Assembly: GCA_009193035.1 (NCBI GenBank)
Contig: SWDT01000066.1
Location: 186,001-250,000, forward strand
Direction: 5' to 3'
DNA: 64,000 nucleotides
Source: Halicephalobus mephisto
Lineage: Eukaryota; Nematoda; Chromadorea; Rhabditida; Panagrolaimidae
The notes under the pieces were generated by a model. The model saw nothing but the letters and a program-made list of their open reading frames with translations, had not been told where the DNA came from and ran no database searches. The translations under genes were made by a program, and so were the position numbers. Shown here piece after piece: positions 58,364 to 64,000 of this stretch; the stretch's first letter is position 1, and each line of letters begins with the position of its first letter.

Positions 58364-60607
58364 ATGAAAGTGGCCGTCTGTACCTTGAATCAGTGGACCA
58401 TGGATTGGGAAGGGAATTTGAAGAGAATCATCACGGCTATCAAGAGGTCGTACAGTCAAGGAGCTGGGATTCACGTCGGATTGGAGTTGGAAATTTGCTC
58501 CTACAGTAATCTGGATCATTTCCACGAAAGAGACACAGAAACGCATTCATTCGAATCCTTGGCGAAGATTCTTGAGGTTTCGAAAGAGATGAACATGATC
58601 ATCGTGACTGGGATGCCGATTCGATTCCGAGCAGCCCTCTACAACTGCATGGTTATCCTCTCCAAAGGCAGGATCCACTTGATCCATCCAAAGTCTGCTC
58701 TTTGTGATGACGATGTCTACAGGGAATCCCGTTATTTCAAGAGCTGGAAACTCGGGACTAATCTCCAGAAACTGAATGTCAGAGCCTTCGGAATCGATCA
58801 AGACGACGTTCCTTTTGGACACGGAATCGTCGAGACGGCTGATGGAGTCAAGGTGGCAATAGAAATCTGTGAAGAACTCTGGGCCGCGAAATCCCCTTCT
58901 GTGTTGTGGGCGCTGCAAGGAGTGGACGTCATCTGCAATGGATCAGGTTCCCATCACGTGCTGGGGAAGTCGGCCAAGAGAATCTGTCAACTTGTTCAGG
59001 ATCTGTCCTCGAAATTAGGAGGCATTTATCTCTACAGTAACCTGAGAGGCTTTGATGGAGATAGAGTTTACTTTGACGGAATGTCTGCTATTCTGCAAAA
59101 TGGTCAAATCTACAAACAAATAGCACAGTTTGACTTGGAGGATGTGGTAAGCACTTTGTTCTTGTGTACTGTAGAAGCTTGTTGCTTATTTCAGGCAGTG
59201 GAGACGGCTCTCCTAGATCTTAACGCCTCTAAAGTCTATCGAGGGAAAATAGCATCTTTGTGTGAACTCTCCAGTCGATCAGAGCCGATTCAAACTATCA
59301 AGATAGACTTGGAGGTCATCTCCTCTCAGACTCAGCTGGATCATCCCATCAAACCAGAATTCATGACAGAAAGACAAGAACTCTTCCATGCTCCTCCGGC
59401 TTATCTCTGGCATTATCTCAGAAGATCAGGGGCTTCTGGATACTTCCTACCGTTATCAGGAGGTGCAGACAGTGCAGCAGTGGCGGCCATGGTTTACCTA
59501 ATGTGTGACAAAGTGTGCAAGACTGTTCGTCGCTACAAAGAAGCCGGGATTCCTCCAGATCATTGTGTTGACTTCCTCGGGAAGCCGGTGACTGAAACTG
59601 ATCCAAAGGACCTGGCGAAGAAGTTATTCTTTACATCTTATATGAAGTCGAAGAATTCCTCGGATAAGACACAGACTAGAGCTGAGAATGTTGCCAAATG
59701 TATTGGGGCCAATTTCTCTATCCAGGAAATTGATGACAATGTGGATGCCTTCAAAAAACTAGTCGCGAAAAGCCTCAACATCGAACTGTCTCATGATCAT
59801 CCAGACAGAAGGGTTCAGTTAGCTCTGGAAAATCTCCAAGCAAGAACTAGAATGGTCCTTTCTTATCTCAACGCACAGATTGGACCTGTTGCTGCAGGCA
59901 TCCCGGGATTTTTGTTAACTTTGGGGTCTTCTAACGTCGATGAAAGGCAAGTTCATAGTTGTAAACTACCCAGTAACTTTGGAACTATTTAGCTTGGTTG
60001 GCTACTTGACCAAATATGACTGCTCTTCAGCGGACATTAATCCAATTGGCTCGATCAACAAACTAGATCTCAGGGTGTTCCTCAGAGACTTTGCTGATCA
60101 AGGCTTTGAACCATTCAGAGCAATTGTGGAAGCGGTCCCGACAGCGGAATTGAGACCGATAACTGATGGACAAAAGGAACAAACTGACGAGGAGGAAATT
60201 GGAGTCACTTATGCACAGATGCAAGAGATTGGGCTTTTGAGAAAACCTGGACATAACGGACTCTTCAGCACCTTCTTCATTTTGGTTTCCAGATGGACTC
60301 ATCTGCTTCCCACTGAGGTTCGTCCGATTTTACGAAACTTATCCATAGGGTTTTTCAGACAGCTGAAATTGTGATTAAATTTTACACTCGCTATACAAGG
60401 AACCGACACAAAGCTGCAGTGAGCACTCCAGCACTGGTTTCAAACATCTATTGTGTCGATGACCAAAGAACTGATCACAGGCCTATCGTTTATCCCGACT
60501 TTACTCCACAATTTGAGCGACTGCGGAAGATTGCCCAAAGTATGCTTAATGACCGTGAAAAACGTGCAACTCTGGAACACGAAAAAGGCAGCAAATCTCT
60601 GGATTGA
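58364..60607 (+). CDS. NADSYN1: Glutamine-dependent NAD(+) synthetase
   Basis: Exons 58364..59146, 59195..59946, 59993..60317 and 60359..60607 encode 702 residues, as in human NADSYN1 (706). It makes NAD from deamido-NAD, ATP and glutamine. The N-terminal nitrilase-type glutaminase has a Glu (LELEIC), a Lys (HPKSAL) and a Cys nucleophile (EICEELW). The C-terminal synthetase has the ATP P-loop LPLSGGADSAAVA. It also has SSNVDES, YLTKYDCSSADINPIG, TDEEEIGVTYA and the closing NRHKAA block. The start was chosen at MKVAVCTLNQW; an in-frame ATG 12 codons earlier is less likely because it overlaps the preceding small gene. The intron at 59947 uses a GC donor. AATAAA at 60692. Confidence 0.96.
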
Positions 60608-60942
60608 GTCAAACATGAGATTTATTGAAATGTGAAGTAGATGGTAGTTTCATGTGAAAACTTAATTATTAATTGTAAAATTAACTCATGAAATAAAATT
60701 ATGAAGAAAATAAACGTGTCTGCAAAAACGACGGAGATGAAGGAAACAAAACTTTAGGTATTCAGAACACAAATAAGGAAATCAAAACAAGAGTAGAAGG
60801 ACCAGTCAAATATTTGAAGAAACTGAAAACCTGGTCTGGAATACATGACTCTTGAAACGATTGTATCCAATTGCTACATCGTCTTTTTCGTTATTCCTTG
60901 AGAAACTCGTTGCTGTACGTCTTGCCTTTGTTGAATTCCATC
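60608..60942. other. Intergenic with poly(A) signal
   Basis: AATAAA at 60692..60697 ends the NAD synthetase transcript. The rest is upstream sequence of the next gene. Confidence 0.5.
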
Positions 60943-62017
60943 ATGACGAATCGTGATCCTGAATTTCATACCGCACCGGAAGATGATCCCCTTTCCACCG
61001 CGCTTCGGGAGTTCTATGCTCGACATCCTCTCTCAGAGCATTTGTCTTCAGAGGTTGGTTTTGCGTTGTCGACGGTTCTTATAAAGTGACGTTTAGGAAC
61101 TGATGACTGAGGTTCAAGTCTGTGAACGTCGAATTTTGGAGCTTATCAGAATGCGCGATCCGGAATACAAGCAACGTCAGGAGAATAACCAGAGAAATTT
61201 GAGTTATCTGCAAGAACTTCGCACCGGAAGGATTCCAAGTCCTCCACTCAACTGGGTAAGTTTTTTCCCCATTTTATAGTGATTGTTGATCACATTGCAG
61301 GACATAGTAATTGACCGTGAAACGTTTAACTCGATAAATGTCCAAGAACGGCACTTTACTCCTGTCCGACCTGTTCAAGGTAATCCTAATTTTATTCCTT
61401 CCGAACCGACTCGAGCCCCACCTGAACCCATTCAAATCCCATCTGATCCTGAACGATCTCCTGTTCTATCAAAACAATATGATGGACTTCCACCACCTGA
61501 GTTTGTTCCTGGTCGTCTTCTTGAACATGTGCCATATTACGCTCGTATACGCCAGTATGCAGAAGACGTTAATTACTTGAACAAGACTGGACAGGCCGAA
61601 AAGCCACCGATTGATGATTTTCCGCAGGTTGAATCTGATGGTCTTCCAAATCCTGCTTCGTTGCCGCGTCCATCGTCAACCGATAATCATATTTCTAATT
61701 ATTTGAAGTCTGATCTTCCTGAAGCTCTTATTCAAACACTTAATGCAACCTCATTAGGCCCATGTAATGTTCCGCAAGTTCCAGTCGCAACTAAAGCCGG
61801 TATTCCACAAGTTCGAGCTCCAGCTCCTTTTACCAATTCTTCGGGTTCAATTGCTGTCAATAGTGCTCCGTCCGCTCACTCTCAGACTCCTGCACACCGC
61901 CAAATTCCCGATACAAATGATACTATGTCCAATCAAAGCCTTAATCCTCCGAGCCAGCGCCGCCGCCGTTTTGTAAGAATGCCCGGAGATCCTCCGTTGT
62001 CTCGATCCAATAATTAA
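60943..62017 (+). CDS. Proline-rich protein of unknown function
   Basis: Exons 60943..61053, 61097..61255 and 61301..62017 encode 328 residues. A charged helical N-terminus (LREFYARHPLSEHL, then CERRILELIRMRDPEYKQR) leads into a long Pro/Ser/Asn-rich disordered region with EPTRAPPEPIQIP-type stretches. The C-terminus is basic (SQRRRRFVRMPGDPP). No named domain recognised. Composition suggests a nuclear scaffold or cofactor. The start at 60943 is the in-frame ATG nearest the conserved-looking helix; an upstream ATG at 60871 would add 24 hydrophobic residues. Confidence 0.7.
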
Positions 62018-62476
62018 TTTTGTAATGTGTTTTTAGACCGATTGAGCTGTCATGAAGGAAGCTTTAAAAATTTGTAGGGAAATTTTAAATTATTTCCGCA
62101 GGTTATTTGACGCAAAGTTATTTATTTCTTGAGAGCTTGATCTTAATTGAAGGGACGGGGTTGTATAAATCCAATCCGGAATTTTGATTTTTCAGATTTA
62201 CACTACTTTTATCAATCCCGAGAAATTTCTTTCAAATTGCACGGGGCAAGTCGATGAATTGAACTTTGCGTTCCCGGTGCCTTCAGTCTGTTTTCGCGGA
62301 CTGACGCACGCCAGTTACCGTAATCCCCAGCGAGCTCTTGCCACGCTCACACTCACTTTTGCGACTGAGAGAAAAACAGATGAGCTCACAGTGGAGAAAT
62401 GTTGAGGCGCGCTTTCTTTTTATAGTTATTTTGTGTTCGTAAAATGAATTGTTTTTGATACTGATTTTAATTGTAG
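62018..62476. other. Intergenic, nothing recognised
   Basis: Spacer ending in a TTAATTGTAG acceptor that abuts the ATG of the chromodomain gene. Confidence 0.4.
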
Positions 62477-64000
62477 ATGTCATCCAAGACAAATGGTTCA
62501 GATGAGAGTGAACCGAATTTAGAGGAATATACAGTGGAAATTGAGCCGGTCATTGGGAGGAAGCAAGTGACGATTCCATTACCACGAAAAGAATCGACCT
62601 GGGCTAATGTCAATCCAGCTGCTCCTTGCTTGGATATGAAGGAAGAGGCTCCGGTGGAGGACAAGAAGGGATCAGGAAGAGAAAAATCGAATTCGGTCCC
62701 TCCAGACGCCTCGACTCCAACTGAATCCACTTCCAGAAGAAGGTCCAGAGGTGGTGATGAGAAAAAGAAACAAGGACGAAGACCTTCACGATCGAGAAAG
62801 AACACTAAAGAAGTTGAAGCTGATGTCAATGACGAAGAGTCCGAAAACAGCGAAGATAAGACGTATGATGTGAGTCTTTTTCATATATGGGAGGAGTTTA
62901 TATACCGGCTTTCAGTTAGAGAAGATTGTCAACCACAGAGAAGTAGTTAGGAAGAAAAAGAAGGTTACAGAGTATCTTGTTCGTTGGCTTGGTTATGATG
63001 AGTCTGCAGATACCTGGGAACCAGAAGAGAATATTCTTGGGCCATTTGCGAAAGAGCAGTTGAAGCTCTACTGGGAGAGCCGGAAAGAGCAAGACAAAGA
63101 CGAAAAGGAAACTCCAAGTAAAAGTCCAGGAAAGGAAAAGAGAGGCAAAGGATGGAAGAAAAGGAAATCAGTCAGTAAGGAAGAGAAGGAGAAAACTGAA
63201 GCAAAAGCGACGAGGGATACTAGAGACGACGAAGAAAAAGGTTCTGAGTTGTCGAGTTCTGCTGGATCTGTCCTCGACAATGAAGATGAGCCAAATCATA
63301 CGTGGTTTGGCATCAAGGAAGAAGATATCAAGAGTAAAAATGCTAAACGAGAATTCAAGAACTTGTACGTTTCTGACAGAAAATTGTCTTTATCTGAGAA
63401 GGTTTGTTTTGCTTCATGACTGCGCTTGGGTAATTGAATGGCTTTTAGCTCTTGGCTGATTACGGAAACACCGGGAGAGTCACTCGTTCAGTATTAAAAC
63501 CACTGAAGGAAGACGTCGAGCCTCATCCAGAACGTCAATCTAAAACTCCAGAACCCTCCGTCAAACGAAGGAGAGTTACTGAATCCCCAGCAACAGTGAA
63601 CAGATACTCTCCAGAACCTCCAACAGCAAAAAAGGCGAGGAAATCATTGCCAGCTCAGAGGACCACCCCTCCCGAGAAACCCAAGTCCGATGAACCTCCG
63701 GTTGTTGTTAAATCTACACCCCCTCAGGAACCACAGCCCCAGAAAAGGGCGTCAGATGCAGGTGAACCTCCTTCGAAGACAATGCCGAAGATCACTAAAA
63801 AGCTTGCCTTAACCCCGCCTGTATCACAGGTTAGTACAGCAACGTCGAGCTCAAGCAAACCCTCCAAACATGCTCCGAAACTCACTCCTGTTGCGTCTGT
63901 TGGTCCTTCCAAGGTTGTTTCTTTCCAATCAGAGATGCCGCCTCCTCTTCTGGAACCTATTGTTCAGCAACCGATCTTGGATCCAAGAGCTTCAAAAAAA
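62477..64000 (+). CDS. Chromodomain protein (3' end outside window)
   Basis: Exons 62477..62869, 62916..63401 and 63449..>64000 are in phase; at least 477 residues lie in the window. An acidic and Ser-rich N-terminus of about 130 residues precedes a single chromodomain: EKIVNHREV, TEYLVRWLGYDESADTWEPEENI, then a closing helix. The aromatic-cage positions (Val/Tyr near the start, Trp in VRWLGY, Trp in DTWEP) look largely preserved, so methyl-lysine binding is plausible. Downstream are Lys/Glu-rich and Pro-rich disordered regions. No chromoshadow domain is visible yet. HP1, CEC-type and MPP8-type assignments cannot be separated here. Confidence 0.85.

Noticed and set aside
1..64000. CRISPR arrays, bacterial operons, tRNA or rRNA genes
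   Set aside because: The DNA is eukaryotic. No regularly spaced repeats were found, and I could not fold any convincing tRNA by eye.

Overview
The window looks like nuclear DNA of a nematode, clade undetermined. Conserved multi-exon genes are split by short GT-AG introns, many of them 40-60 nt, with TTTCAG-type acceptors. Several start codons lie just downstream of an acceptor-like site, as expected for spliced-leader trans-splicing or 5' UTR introns. The glutamyl-tRNA synthetase is not fused to a prolyl-tRNA synthetase. One gene belongs to the nematode-type Core-2/I-branching glycosyltransferase group. Exon coordinates come from splice consensus, reading-frame continuity and recalled family sequences; no alignment was run.

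Left part (1-6.2 kb): the 3' end of a talin gene, a type II membrane glycosyltransferase and a small histidine-rich ORF. From 6.2 to 20.6 kb is an accessory island. It holds a foldback element with about 170-bp arms, a Tc1/mariner relic, a 222-bp dispersed repeat in two copies, and a secreted protein made of 28 tandem heptapeptides. It also holds two divergent paralogous TRPA-like channels without ankyrin repeats, one of which has lost its pore exon and carries a stop. A small membrane protein sits between them. An orphan secreted protein near 20 kb has a broken paralog near 9.8 kb.

From 20.6 to 27 kb no gene could be supported; a heat-shock-element-like cluster lies near 24.3 kb. The right part (27-64 kb) is dense with housekeeping and chromatin genes. 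These are an Ash1-type histone methyltransferase (AWS-SET-PHD-BAH), alanine aminotransferase, a Q/P-rich unknown protein, a ceramide synthase, a small acidic protein, RIO1 kinase, an ensconsin/MAP7-like protein and an astacin-EGF-CUB protease. Next come TRM112 and glutamyl-tRNA synthetase on the minus strand, Mediator subunit MED27, a 70-residue orphan, glutamine-dependent NAD synthetase, a proline-rich unknown, and a chromodomain protein that runs off the window.

Three same-strand neighbour sets have operon-like spacing: RIO1 kinase then MAP7, GluRS then TRM112, and the 70-residue gene then NAD synthetase. The most unusual material is the 6-20 kb island.
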